Shown here: piece by piece, positions 10,186-18,647 of the stretch | Position numbering within the stretch: the first letter of the stretch is position 1 | Layout of the letters: the number at the start of each line of letters is the position of its first letter | NCBI GenBank assembly: GCA_903876795.1 | Contig: CAIRBK010000080.1 | Span: 29,865-93,864 of the forward strand | Direction of reading: 5' to 3' | Length of the DNA stretch: 64,000 nucleotides | Source: an uncultured Verrucomicrobiota bacterium | GTDB taxonomy: Bacteria; Verrucomicrobiota; Verrucomicrobiia; Opitutales; Opitutaceae | Program-made: the position numbers and the translations under genes | The notes under the pieces: generated by a model | What the model saw: the letters and a program-made list of their open reading frames with translations, nothing else | What the model was told of the DNA's origin: nothing | Databases searched by the model: none

Positions 10186-10536
10186 CTATTTTTTATCGGA
10201 GATCGGCCGTCCGTATTCGTCCACCAGGATGTCGTGCGGCACCTGAACGGTGCGGCCGTCGCTGGTGGTTTCGGTGCGCCAGGTGCGCACGACGCGGGGC
10301 TCGTTGGTAAACGGCTTTTTCACGCCGCTCGCGGTGCCCTCGACCGCGCCGACGGCGGCGCCGGCGACATTGCCCGCAACCACGCCAACAGCCGTGCCCA
10401 CGCCCTGGCCGATGGCCGGGCCCGGTTGCCGAGGGTTGGTGGCGGACTTGCCATCCGTGGTGGAACAGCCCGACAAAAAGGCGGACAATCCAAACAGGCC
10501 GCCTGCGACCAAGACCGAGCGCAAAGATTGATTCAT
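10186..10536 (-). CDS. Small glycine-zipper lipoprotein
   Basis: A 116-residue predicted lipoprotein of unknown function. The N-terminus has a positive start, a hydrophobic stretch and the lipobox LSGC, so Cys24 should be lipidated. Residues about 41-68 are a Gly/Ala/Val zipper (GQGVGTAVGVVAGNVAGAAV), as in small outer-membrane-associated lipoproteins. A charged C-terminal tail ends DILVDEYGRPISDKK. It stands alone between argD and a divergent MATE gene. A 134-base gap separates it from the argD start. Confidence 0.75.
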   Translation of the reverse strand: MNQSLRSVLVAGGLFGLSAFLSGCSTTDGKSATNPRQPGPAIGQGVGTAVGVVAGNVAGAAVGAVEGTASGVKKPFTNEPRVVRTWRTETTSDGRTVQVPHDILVDEYGRPISDKK

Positions 10537-10643
10537 GGGTTAAAGAAACGTGGGACCAACCTGCCCCGCCGGTGTTCCGCACGCAAACCGATAGGCGCGA
10601 AGAGGGATTGATTTACGGCGAATTTCAGAGCGGAATTTCGTCC

Positions 10644-12017
10644 ATGGTGGCCAAAAACGTGCTTCACGCAGGTGTGTCCGCTTATCTTCAGGAAGCCCGC
10701 GCCACCCTGCGGCTGGCCTTACCCATAATCGTTGGACAGGTGAGCCAGATGCTGATGGGCGTCACCGACAGCGTGATGATCGGCCGCCTGGGCGCGGTTC
10801 CGCTGGCGGCCTCGGCTTTCGCGGGCAGCGTGTTCTCGATCTTTTTCGTGGTCGGGATCGGCCTATTGCTTCCGGTCGCCGTGCTGGTGTCACGCGAACA
10901 CGGCGCGGGCGACGACCGGGCGGGGGCATACTGGCTGCAGCACGGAACCATCCTCGCCGTGCTGGCGAGCGTCGGCGCGATGGGCGGGATGCTGGCGTTG
11001 TCCGCATCTTTCGACCACATGGGCCAGCCACCCGAGGTGCTTGCGGAAGCCGGGCCGTTTTATCAACTCATCACGGCCTCGATGCTGCCGGCGCTGGTGT
11101 TCCAGGCGTTCCGGCAATTCGCAGAGTCGCTGGGAAGGCCGTGGATACCGATGGCGATCCTTCTGGCCTGCGTGGGGCTCAACGTCATTCTCAACTGGAT
11201 TCTTATCTACGGAAACCTCGGCGCGCCGGCGCTCGGTCTTAAGGGAGCGGGCCTGGCCACGCTTATCGCGCGCGTGGTCGCGATGGTGTGGTTGATAGCC
11301 TGGCTGCGTAGCCAGGAGACGTTTCGCCGGGTCTGGCCGGCCACTTGGGTGCGCGGGTTGAGCGGGGAGGGGTTTCGCGAGATGCTGCGGATCGGCGTGC
11401 CGGCGGCGATCATGCTCCTGCTTGAAGTGGGTGCGTTCCTTTTGGTGACGCTGATGATGGGCTGGCTGGGCGCGCAGACATTGGCCGCGCATCAGATCGC
11501 GCTGAGTTGCGCGGCGTTTGTGTTCATGTTCCCGCTCGGGCTTTCCATGGCCGTGGGCATGCGGATCGGCAAAGCGCTCGGCGAGGGGCGCAGGGATTTG
11601 TTGCGGCCGATCGGCATCGGCGCGTGGACGATGAGCACTGCGCTCATGTGCGTCTCGGCAGCGGTGTTTGCGACGGCGGGCACGTGGCTGGCGCGCTGCT
11701 TCGTGGACGATGCCGAGGTGGTGGTGCTGGCGGCGCGACTGCTCGTGGTGGCGTCGATTTTCCAGATATTTGACGGAGCGCAGGCGATCGGCGCGGGCGT
11801 GTTGCGGGGGCTTTCCGACGTGCGCATACCGACGGTGATCACGTTCATCGCCTATTGGGTGCTGGGGACGCCGATTGCCTACGGGCTGGGGCTGCACACA
11901 GACTTCGGCGCAGTGGGCCTCTGGCTGGGACTGGCGTTCGGCCTCGCAGTCGCCGCAGTTTTCCTGGCCCTTCGATTCTTTCGCCTGACACGGCCTATCA
12001 ACTCAAGTGTCACCTAA
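10644..12017 (+). CDS. MATE-family multidrug efflux transporter
   Basis: A 457-residue inner-membrane exporter with about twelve hydrophobic segments. The N-terminal LALPIIVGQVSQMLMGVTDS and the later PLGLSMAVGMRIGKALGEGR are characteristic of both MATE halves. These antiporters use sodium or proton gradients to export drugs or metabolites; the substrate is unknown. The ATG at 10644 is chosen because the family begins shortly before the first helix; the frame is open upstream to 10572. It is transcribed alone, convergent with the PLP-enzyme gene. Confidence 0.93.
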   Translation: MVAKNVLHAGVSAYLQEARATLRLALPIIVGQVSQMLMGVTDSVMIGRLGAVPLAASAFAGSVFSIFFVVGIGLLLPVAVLVSREHGAGDDRAGAYWLQHGTILAVLASVGAMGGMLALSASFDHMGQPPEVLAEAGPFYQLITASMLPALVFQAFRQFAESLGRPWIPMAILLACVGLNVILNWILIYGNLGAPALGLKGAGLATLIARVVAMVWLIAWLRSQETFRRVWPATWVRGLSGEGFREMLRIGVPAAIMLLLEVGAFLLVTLMMGWLGAQTLAAHQIALSCAAFVFMFPLGLSMAVGMRIGKALGEGRRDLLRPIGIGAWTMSTALMCVSAAVFATAGTWLARCFVDDAEVVVLAARLLVVASIFQIFDGAQAIGAGVLRGLSDVRIPTVITFIAYWVLGTPIAYGLGLHTDFGAVGLWLGLAFGLAVAAVFLALRFFRLTRPINSSVT

Positions 12018-12077
12018 TGGGTGAAACTCGGGTTGCGAGGATCGACGGGTTGCGCGACGCGGGTTGGAATCGGGAGT

Positions 12078-13586
12078 TCAATCCAAAGCCTCGGTCAGGG
12101 CCTCGATGATGTCCTCGGCCGGTTCGCAGCCGATGGACAGGCGCAGCAGGTCGGGATTCAGGCCGGAAGAAGCCAGCGTGGCGCGGCCTTCGGAGGTCAG
12201 GATGAGATCGTAATGCGCGAGGTAGATGAAGGGGCAGATGAGCGTGTTCTTCATGCCGAAGCTCGGGCCTTTGGGCAGACGCAAACGGTCGTAGAACTGC
12301 GCCACGGGCATATCCACAATAAAGGACACCATGCTGCCGACGGCTTCGGGCGAGCGGGCGATTTTGAGGTAGTTGTCGCGGGACGCGGGATGCAGCGACC
12401 AGTAAAGCTCCTTCACCCGAGGGTGGTTTTTCAGGAATGCGACCACGGCGGGCGCGGTGCGGTTGATCTGCGCGATCACTGCGGCGGTGTCGCCGATCTG
12501 CACGGCGAGACGGTCGATATCACGCGAGTAAACCGGCTCCAAAGCACCAGGCAGGCGTACGCGGATGTCGGCCGCGTGCGGACTCTGCGGGTTAACAATC
12601 ACTGCGCCGAGCACGACGTCGCCGTCGCTGGCTGTGTATTTGGTGAGGGAGTTGGCCACCACGTCGGCATGGGGGAGCACGTCGATATTGAGCGGCGAGG
12701 CGATGGTCGGATCGACCACGAAGATCACGCCGTATTCGCGGCAAAGCGCGGCGATGGCGGCGACGTCGGGCGTCTGGATGAGCGGGTTGGTCGGCACCTC
12801 GGTGATGAGGCCGGCGATGCGCTCGCCCTGGTCGGCAAAGATTTTTTCTAACGCGTCCAGATCGAACACGTCGGCTTGATAGAGGTGGTCCTCGGAGGGC
12901 GTGTCGGTGAATTTTTGAAGGATCGCGATGGTGTCGAGATAGAGCCAGCCGAGCTGGAGCCAGCGGGTGCGGCCGCGCGGGCGTTGCAGGTCCGAGACCA
13001 CGCGGAAGGTCGCGGCGATGGCGTTCATGCCGCTGCAGGAGAGAAAAACGTCGGACGAGGCGGCGTGTTGATAAAAGCGCGCCACCTGGCCCTTCACGGC
13101 GGCGGGCGCGTAACCATCGAAACCCTTTTCGACCTGCGCCTGATCCGGGGCGAGTTCGCCGACGCGCAACAGGTAGTCCTCGGCCTCACGGGACGAGAGG
13201 AACATGCCGGTGTGCTGAAGGAAGGTCTTGGCTCGGCTCGATAGGGCGGCGTCCTCGGGAAACATCACGCCGGTAAGCGCGGCCTCGTGCGGTAGCAACT
13301 CGGCGGGCGGACCCAGGTGGATGCTCAATTGTTCGGCGGCACGGATCGACGAAGTCAGCCACACCGAACGGCCCGCTAGCCCGAGAGCGCGGAGGAGGTG
13401 TGCGCCGGCTTTTTTGGCGTAGGGATGCACCACAAAACGCGGATAGCCCGAAGTCATGTGACGCAGGATATCGGGATCTTTTTCCTCGTAACCGATCACG
13501 GAGCGCATGGTCGGCAAGCTGGCGGAGACGCCGTGCAGGCTGATGGGGATGCGCTGGCCGAGCGGAAGATGGGTGAACGCTGACAT
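12078..13586 (-). CDS. Cystathionine gamma-synthase-like PLP enzyme with N-terminal extension
   Basis: A 502-residue member of the Cys/Met-metabolism PLP family (cystathionine gamma-synthase, O-acyl-homoserine sulfhydrylase and relatives). The C-terminal about 390 residues carry FLSCSGMNAIAATF, VDPTIASPLNID and the Schiff-base segment ANSLTKYTASDGDVV (Lys binds PLP). About 110 extra N-terminal residues precede the core; typical bacterial enzymes are 380-400 long. The ATG at 13586 begins MSAFTHLPLGQRIPIS; more upstream starts exist but run into the palindrome region. It is divergent from xthA. The exact reaction is not fixed by sequence. Confidence 0.82.
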   Translation of the reverse strand: MSAFTHLPLGQRIPISLHGVSASLPTMRSVIGYEEKDPDILRHMTSGYPRFVVHPYAKKAGAHLLRALGLAGRSVWLTSSIRAAEQLSIHLGPPAELLPHEAALTGVMFPEDAALSSRAKTFLQHTGMFLSSREAEDYLLRVGELAPDQAQVEKGFDGYAPAAVKGQVARFYQHAASSDVFLSCSGMNAIAATFRVVSDLQRPRGRTRWLQLGWLYLDTIAILQKFTDTPSEDHLYQADVFDLDALEKIFADQGERIAGLITEVPTNPLIQTPDVAAIAALCREYGVIFVVDPTIASPLNIDVLPHADVVANSLTKYTASDGDVVLGAVIVNPQSPHAADIRVRLPGALEPVYSRDIDRLAVQIGDTAAVIAQINRTAPAVVAFLKNHPRVKELYWSLHPASRDNYLKIARSPEAVGSMVSFIVDMPVAQFYDRLRLPKGPSFGMKNTLICPFIYLAHYDLILTSEGRATLASSGLNPDLLRLSIGCEPAEDIIEALTEALD

Positions 13587-13663
13587 AAACGGCGAGACTG
13601 TCGCGATCCCGAGCCTGCTGGCAACGCCGCTCTTGCGCCCGCACCACCGCAATTTCCCCAACG

Positions 13664-13706
13664 CCGCCCGGAACAACTAACCCATTGTGTTAGTTGTTCC
13701 GGGCGG
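13664..13706. promoter_or_regulatory. 18-bp perfect palindrome between divergent genes
   Basis: CCGCCCGGAACAACTAAC (13664-13681) is an exact reverse complement of 13689-13706, with a seven-base spacer. It lies between the start of the PLP-enzyme gene (13586, minus) and that of xthA (13763, plus). It could be a dimeric regulator site or an RNA hairpin. No T run follows on either strand, so it is not a standard terminator. Confidence 0.6.
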
Positions 13707-13762
13707 AAGGAGTGAATCCTGGGTTGAAACCGGGCGCGCCGGGCGCGAGCGTCGGGCCACTC

Positions 13763-14521
13763 ATGAAACTCGTCTCTTGGAATGTGAACGGCCTGCGGGC
13801 CGTCCTGCAAAAAGGCTTTCTCGACCATCTCGGAGTCAACGGCCCCGACGTCATCTGTCTTCAGGAAACCAAGTGCCACCCGGGCGATGTGCAGCACGTC
13901 GAATGGCCCAAGGGCTACACCGCATTCTGGAACTCCGCCGTGAAAAAAGGCTACAGCGGCACCGCCATCTTCACCCGGATCGCACCGCTCAATGTTTTCT
14001 ACGGCATCGGCATCGCCGAGCACGACCAAGAGGGCCGGGTGATCACCGCCGAGTTCGCCGATTTTTACCTGATTAACGTCTACGTGCCCAACGCCCAGCA
14101 TGAGCTCGCCCGCCTGCCCTACCGCCAGCGCTGGGACCGAGATTTTCTCGCCTACCTGCGCACGCTGGAAAAAGCCAAACCCGTGATCGTGTGCGGCGAC
14201 CTCAACGTCGCCCACGAGGAGATCGACCTCGCCCGCCCGAAGGAAAACGTGGGCAACCCCGGCTTCAGCAACGAGGAGCGCGACGGCTTCCGCGCGTTCC
14301 TCGCCTCGGGGTTGGTCGACACGTTCCGCCACTTTGAAAAAGGTCCAGGCCACTACTCGTGGTGGACCTACCGCGCCGGCGCCCGCGCGCGCAACATCGG
14401 ATGGCGCATCGACTACTTTGTCGCCTCGGCCGCGCTCGCGCCGCGCTTCAAGCGCGCATGGATCTCACCCGAGATCCTGGGCAGCGATCATTGCCCGGTG
14501 GGTCTTGAACTGAAGGGATGA
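13763..14521 (+). CDS. xthA: Exodeoxyribonuclease III
   Basis: A 252-residue AP endonuclease/3'-5' exonuclease of the EEP superfamily, acting in base excision repair. Intact motifs: [11 protein letters not shown] at the start, QETKC (metal-binding Glu), [28 protein letters not shown], and the C-terminal IDYF and [12 protein letters not shown] with the catalytic Asp/His. The ATG at 13763 begins exactly at the family N-terminus. Its stop overlaps the start of the SET-domain gene in ATGA, so the two are probably translated together. Confidence 0.96.
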   Translation: MKLVSWNVNGLRAVLQKGFLDHLGVNGPDVICLQETKCHPGDVQHVEWPKGYTAFWNSAVKKGYSGTAIFTRIAPLNVFYGIGIAEHDQEGRVITAEFADFYLINVYVPNAQHELARLPYRQRWDRDFLAYLRTLEKAKPVIVCGDLNVAHEEIDLARPKENVGNPGFSNEERDGFRAFLASGLVDTFRHFEKGPGHYSWWTYRAGARARNIGWRIDYFVASAALAPRFKRAWISPEILGSDHCPVGLELKG

Positions 14522-15042
14522 ACAAGCCCGCCCCAACCACCTCGCCTTGGGCGCGCGTGCGCCGGTCGAAGATTCATGGCCGCGGCGTGATCGCCAGGCG
14601 CGACATCCCGTCCGGCACGCGCATCATCGAATACGTCGGCGAACGCATCACCAAGGCCGAGTCGGAACGCCGCGACGAGGCCCGCGCCGCCCGCGCGGCC
14701 TCCGGCGGCGACGGCTGCGTGTATTTTTTTGAGCTCAACAAGCGCCACGACCTCGACGGTCACATGAGCTGGAACACCGCGCGACTCATCAACCACTCGT
14801 GCGACCCGAATTGCGAGAGCGAGAAGCCGCGCGGTCGCATCTGGATCACCGCCAAACGCGACATCGCCGCAGGCGAGGAACTTACCTTCGACTACGGCTT
14901 CGACGTGGAAAACTGGCGCGAACACCCGTGCCGCTGCGGCTCGCCCAAGTGCGTCGGCTACATCGTGGCCAAGAGCCATCGCTGGCGGTTGCGAAAGCGC
15001 CTCGCCAAGGACCGCCGCGCCTCCAAGGTGAAGAAACCATAA
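14518..15042 (+). CDS. SET-domain protein lysine methyltransferase
   Basis: A 174-residue SET protein, predicted to methylate lysine on a protein using S-adenosylmethionine. It has the N-terminal [13 protein letters not shown] with the GxG motif (residues 21-23), the pseudo-knot NHSCDPNC (92-99), [10 protein letters not shown] ending at about residue 128, and a post-SET zinc-binding [11 protein letters not shown] (Cys138, 140, 145; the fourth ligand would be the Cys of the NHSC segment). The C-terminus is very basic. All core catalytic motifs are present, so it should be active. It overlaps xthA by four bases and is followed by pncC after 24 bases. The substrate is unknown. Confidence 0.92.
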   Translation: MNKPAPTTSPWARVRRSKIHGRGVIARRDIPSGTRIIEYVGERITKAESERRDEARAARAASGGDGCVYFFELNKRHDLDGHMSWNTARLINHSCDPNCESEKPRGRIWITAKRDIAAGEELTFDYGFDVENWREHPCRCGSPKCVGYIVAKSHRWRLRKRLAKDRRASKVKKP

Positions 15043-15066
15043 CGGCCTCCCAGGCCGCCTGCCCCC

Positions 15067-15567
15067 ATGCCCGTGTCCACCGTCCGCGAACTCCAAACAC
15101 TCTGCCTGCGCCATCGGCCCGTGCTTACCTTGGCCGCAGCGGAGAGTCTCACCGGTGGACGGGTGCAGGCGGCGATCACCGCCGTTTCGGGCGCGTCGGG
15201 CTATTTCCTCGGCGGCATCACCGCCTATACGCTCGACGAAAAGGTCCGCCTGCTCGGCGTGAAACGCGCCGCCGCCACCCGGGTTGATGGTGTCTCCGCC
15301 GAGGTGGCCGCGCAGATGGCCAGCGGGGCGGCGACGCTCTTTGGGGCGGACCTGGCCGTGGCGACGACCGGCTACGCCGAGCCGGCTGCGGAGCGCGGCG
15401 TGGACGCGCCGTTCGCCCACTGGGCCATCGCCCATCGCGTGACCGCACGCCGCCGGCGTCTTTTGGCGGGACGCATCGTCTGCCACGGTTTGAAACGCAC
15501 CGAGGTGCAGGCCGTCGTGGCCGAGGCGGTGCTCGCCGAGCTGGTGGTTTATCTACGCTCAGCGTAG
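15067..15567 (+). CDS. pncC: CinA C-terminal-type nicotinamide-nucleotide amidohydrolase
   Basis: A 166-residue stand-alone CinA C-terminal domain (PncC), which deamidates nicotinamide mononucleotide for NAD recycling. The signature ESLTGG is at residues 26-31, followed by SGASGYFLGGITAYTLDEKV and a TGYAEP segment in place of the usual TGIAGP. The TGYAEP change and the loss of the typical glycines could alter activity. It lies in a row xthA-SET-pncC and nine bases before the next gene, consistent with one transcript. Confidence 0.85.
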   Translation: MPVSTVRELQTLCLRHRPVLTLAAAESLTGGRVQAAITAVSGASGYFLGGITAYTLDEKVRLLGVKRAAATRVDGVSAEVAAQMASGAATLFGADLAVATTGYAEPAAERGVDAPFAHWAIAHRVTARRRRLLAGRIVCHGLKRTEVQAVVAEAVLAELVVYLRSA

Positions 15568-15576
15568 GTTGTCTCC

Positions 15577-17343
15577 ATGTCATCGTCCCGCTCTTCCGCG
15601 TCGTTATCCTGGATCGGGGTGCGTGCTTTGGCCAATTTGCGGCGAGGTCCGCTAAGCCCGGTCGCCATGGGCGCGCCGCCCGCAAGCCGGCTGGTGCTGA
15701 CGGTGGTTTTGAGCGGAGCGGGATTGGCTCTCGGGGTTTTCGGCAGGTTGCTGCACCTCGGTCCGTGGCTGGTGGCGCGCATCGTGTGCGCGTGGATTCC
15801 CGCGCCGGGCGCACAGTCGCCCGCCCTCAACCGGCTGAGGCTCGCGTTGCCGCTCCATGTCGCCGGTTATGTGGTCTCCGCCTGGTGGCTGCGGGATCTT
15901 TTTTTGTGGTGGGTGGTGCTGACGTGGCTGGTGCTCGCGCCGCTGAGCGGACTGCTCGCTTTGGGTGGACTTCGTCGTCCGGCGGCACGCCTGATCCGCA
16001 TCATCAGCGGACGCCGTCCGGCAATCATTTTGGTGCCGCGCTATCGCTGGCCGAATGGCGTGAACCGCGTGCTCGGCCTTGCGGGGCTGACGGGGGCCTT
16101 GTGCCTGGGCTTCGTGCTGGTGCGCGATCAGCCGATAGAGTTCCTGCGCGGAGGCGAACCCGAGATGGGCGCATGGTCGTCAGCACGGGTGGCCGCGACC
16201 TTTGCCACCGACGAGCAGACGCTGGCCACGGTGGCCGCAGGGCTTGATGAATTGGCCGCAGAGTGGCGCGCAGCCACGGCTACAGAGGCGGCGACACCCG
16301 ATGACGTTCGGCGATGGCGGCTCACGTTCGCTGGTTATCGCACAACGCTGGTGCGGCTTGCCTGGAAATATCAGGGGCATGCCGATCTCGCGCCTGCGGA
16401 AGATCGAAACCGGGCGTTGAGGCTGCAAACGCAGGCGGCGACGGCGGCGGATGAGGCGGCTTCCCGTTTCGTCGGGGCATTTGCCGGTCGCGAGGCGGTG
16501 ATCGCCACGCTCAACGAGGCGGATGAGCGCGGGGCGATGGCGGCGGGATTTTACGACCGGATGCGCGTCCATGCCGAACGTCCGTCAGTTCACATGATCA
16601 CGGCTGCGGGTGGTTTTTACCGGGCGGACCGAACGGTGGCGCTGCTGCTCGACGAAACTACGATCCGCGAACCGAGGCACGGGCGGGCGTTGATGGCGCG
16701 GCCGTTGGTGGAGTTGATGCGTTCGGTCTTGCGCCCGGGCGATGTGATACTCGTCCGACGCAACTGGTATCTGGCGAACACCGTGATGCCCGGCTACTGG
16801 ACGCAGGCCGCGATTTACACCGGCACGGCCGAGCAATTGCGGGCCGAGGAACTGGACAAAGACCTGCGCGTCCAGAGCCATGCGAGCAGCCTGTTGATGA
16901 GTGACGAACACGGCGATATTCCGTCGATCATCGAAGCGACGGTCTCCGGAACGGGGCTCTCCACCGTGGCGGAGGTGATCGGCGGGGCGGATGCGGTGGC
17001 GGTGCTCCGGCCGGCGTTGACTCCGTTGCAGCGGCGCGAAGTCGTGGCGCGCGCGTTCGACGCGTTGGGCAAACCCTACGACTTCGGCGGTGATTTCAAC
17101 GATGGGAAACTCCTGACCTCGCCGGAGCTGGTGGCGCGGGCCCTGGCCGGTTTCGCGGATCTTCCGCCCGTGGAAAGAGACGGTCGCAAGACGCTCACGC
17201 CCGACGATATCGTTGCATTTTGGGCATCTCCCGAGGGCGGACCGCTGCTGGCGTATGTCGCCTACGCGGAGGCCGACGAGCAGGCACGCGCTTCCCGCTG
17301 GTCGAATCCGGCGTCCCTGACGACGACCGTTCGTCGGCGCTGA
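15577..17343 (+). CDS. Membrane protein with degenerate YiiX-like (permuted NlpC/P60) domain
   Basis: A 588-residue protein. The first about 190 residues carry several membrane segments (around residues 45-70, 88-130 and 155-180). The middle is Ala/Glu-rich and probably helical. From about residue 385 the sequence follows the permuted papain-fold YiiX/YebB family: RPGDVILVRRNWYLANTVMP, then GYWTQAAIYTG, and near residue 500 GKPYDFGGDFND with KLLTSPELVARAL. In family members I know, the second motif has His (SHAAIYVG type) and the last has Cys (CSELV or CTELV type). Here Gln and Thr/Ser replace them, so it may be a binding pseudoenzyme (inference). It follows pncC by nine bases. Confidence 0.7.
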   Translation: MSSSRSSASLSWIGVRALANLRRGPLSPVAMGAPPASRLVLTVVLSGAGLALGVFGRLLHLGPWLVARIVCAWIPAPGAQSPALNRLRLALPLHVAGYVVSAWWLRDLFLWWVVLTWLVLAPLSGLLALGGLRRPAARLIRIISGRRPAIILVPRYRWPNGVNRVLGLAGLTGALCLGFVLVRDQPIEFLRGGEPEMGAWSSARVAATFATDEQTLATVAAGLDELAAEWRAATATEAATPDDVRRWRLTFAGYRTTLVRLAWKYQGHADLAPAEDRNRALRLQTQAATAADEAASRFVGAFAGREAVIATLNEADERGAMAAGFYDRMRVHAERPSVHMITAAGGFYRADRTVALLLDETTIREPRHGRALMARPLVELMRSVLRPGDVILVRRNWYLANTVMPGYWTQAAIYTGTAEQLRAEELDKDLRVQSHASSLLMSDEHGDIPSIIEATVSGTGLSTVAEVIGGADAVAVLRPALTPLQRREVVARAFDALGKPYDFGGDFNDGKLLTSPELVARALAGFADLPPVERDGRKTLTPDDIVAFWASPEGGPLLAYVAYAEADEQARASRWSNPASLTTTVRRR

Positions 17344-17370
17344 GCCGGGCGCGGCGGCGGAAAAGCACAA

Positions 17371-17396
17371 AAAAGGCGGGCCGAAAAGGCCCGCCT
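17371..17396 (-). terminator. Terminator of the SYLF gene
   Basis: A nine-base-pair stem AGGCGGGCC/GGCCCGCCT (17374-17382 with 17388-17396), loop GAAAA, followed on the minus strand by six T's. It lies between the convergent YiiX-like and SYLF genes. On the plus strand there is no T run, so it mainly serves the minus-strand gene. Confidence 0.8.
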
Positions 17397-17422
17397 GAGA
17401 ATAAGCAACGGCTTGATCGCGG

Positions 17423-18103
17423 TTACGGAGAGAGCTGGTTGAGGTAGTCGATGAACGGCTTCACCTCGGCGGGGATGGGATTGACGAAATTGCCGTAGAG
17501 AAGCTCGGGGAGGTCGTAATCAACGGCGTAGAACGCGCGGTTGATCGCGTCGCTGCGGGTGACGTAGCCGCTCTTCACGGTGGCTCCGGCGAAAAGGCCT
17601 TTCTGGTTGATGTAAACGAGGACGGGCACGGTGAGGAGTTCACGGTTGGACTTCTCGATCTCGGCGACCCGGGGACCGGCGACGGCGCCGGCATCCACCC
17701 CGATGTTAAAGCGGCCTTCAAACAGGAGACGGGGAGTCTGCTCGTCCATCAGCACATAGACGGACTCGATGCGCGAACCGCCAAGCTGCAGGCCCAGGCT
17801 GGCTTCGCCGGCGCGAACCACCACGGGCAGGCTCCAGCCATTGGGTCGCTTGACCATGATCGTGCCATAGCCCTCTTGGAAACCGATCAACAGGCCCCCC
17901 TTGATCTGGGTGGTGACCACGATGGCCTTGGCTCGTTGCAGCACCTCGGCGGGGATCGCTCTCGCCGGATCGGCCTGGAACTCGCGAAGGATCGCCTCGC
18001 AGGTCTCCACACGACTGACAAAACGCTCGCGATCCTTGGCAGAATCGGCGCGGAGCGAGGCGACGGCGGCAAACACGAAGAGCAGGGAGAGAAGTTTTTT
18101 CAT
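17423..18103 (-). CDS. SYLF-domain lipid-binding protein, exported
   Basis: A 226-residue protein with a signal peptide (MKKLLSLLFVFAAVASLRA, cleavage near residue 19) and a SYLF/Ysc84 domain, a fold that binds phosphoinositides or other lipids in eukaryotic homologues. Domain elements include AKAIVVTTQIKGGLLIGFQE, GYGTIMVKR, RAGEASLGLQLGG and YINQKGLFAGATV. In bacteria these proteins are secreted or periplasmic with unclear roles. The start at 18103 is fixed by the signal peptide; a longer upstream frame is not used. It is a single gene with its own terminator. Confidence 0.9.
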   Translation of the reverse strand: MKKLLSLLFVFAAVASLRADSAKDRERFVSRVETCEAILREFQADPARAIPAEVLQRAKAIVVTTQIKGGLLIGFQEGYGTIMVKRPNGWSLPVVVRAGEASLGLQLGGSRIESVYVLMDEQTPRLLFEGRFNIGVDAGAVAGPRVAEIEKSNRELLTVPVLVYINQKGLFAGATVKSGYVTRSDAINRAFYAVDYDLPELLYGNFVNPIPAEVKPFIDYLNQLSP

Positions 18104-18197
18104 GACGAGGGAATGAATCGCGCAGGTATGCGCCAGTTGCGGCTCAATGGAAAGCGTGGAGTGCGGGAGGTTCCCGGGAACCTTTTCCAACGCGCGG

Positions 18198-18569
18198 TTA
18201 TTCCAAGCCCCGGACGGCGAGGTCGTCCTCGTCCCAGCCGAAATAATGTCCGAGTTCGTGCAGGTAGGTGATGCGCGCCTCATCGGCAAACACCTCCCGG
18301 TCGCCCTCGGAAAAATCCCAGAGGTTTAGGACATAGAGGATAATCCCGGGCGGCATAGGCTGGTCCTCGCGCAACTCGGAGCCGTGCGGGGAACCGGTGA
18401 ACAGCCCAAGGATATCGGGCTCGAAACCCTCCTCGATCAGATCTTTTGACGGCGCTGCCTCGAAGTGGACGGGCACCCGGCTGGCTAGCATGCGCAAGGG
18501 GGGCGGCAGCTTGCTGCGGGCGCTTTCCACGGCCGTGGCGGCCAGGTCGGTGAGCTGGGCGGTCGTCAT
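18198..18569 (-). CDS. Zincin-like metallopeptidase family protein (DUF1025 type)
   Basis: A 123-residue protein of the small zincin family (PF06262 type). The zinc motif ITYLHELGHYFGWDEDDL contains HExxH followed by the Asp/Glu typical of the family, and there is a characteristic IILYVLNLWDF strand before it. Function in the cell is unknown. I place the start at the ATG 18569 (MTTAQLTDLAATAVESARSK), which leaves 78 bases to the divergent neighbour; an ATG at 18629 would add 20 residues but lies only 18 bases from that gene. Confidence 0.8.
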   Translation of the reverse strand: MTTAQLTDLAATAVESARSKLPPPLRMLASRVPVHFEAAPSKDLIEEGFEPDILGLFTGSPHGSELREDQPMPPGIILYVLNLWDFSEGDREVFADEARITYLHELGHYFGWDEDDLAVRGLE

Positions 18570-18647
18570 GAATTGAACCAGTGGTAACCTCGGGATGTCT
18601 TGAGCGTCTAGCTGGATGTTACGACTCATCTCAATCCCTAAACGAAC

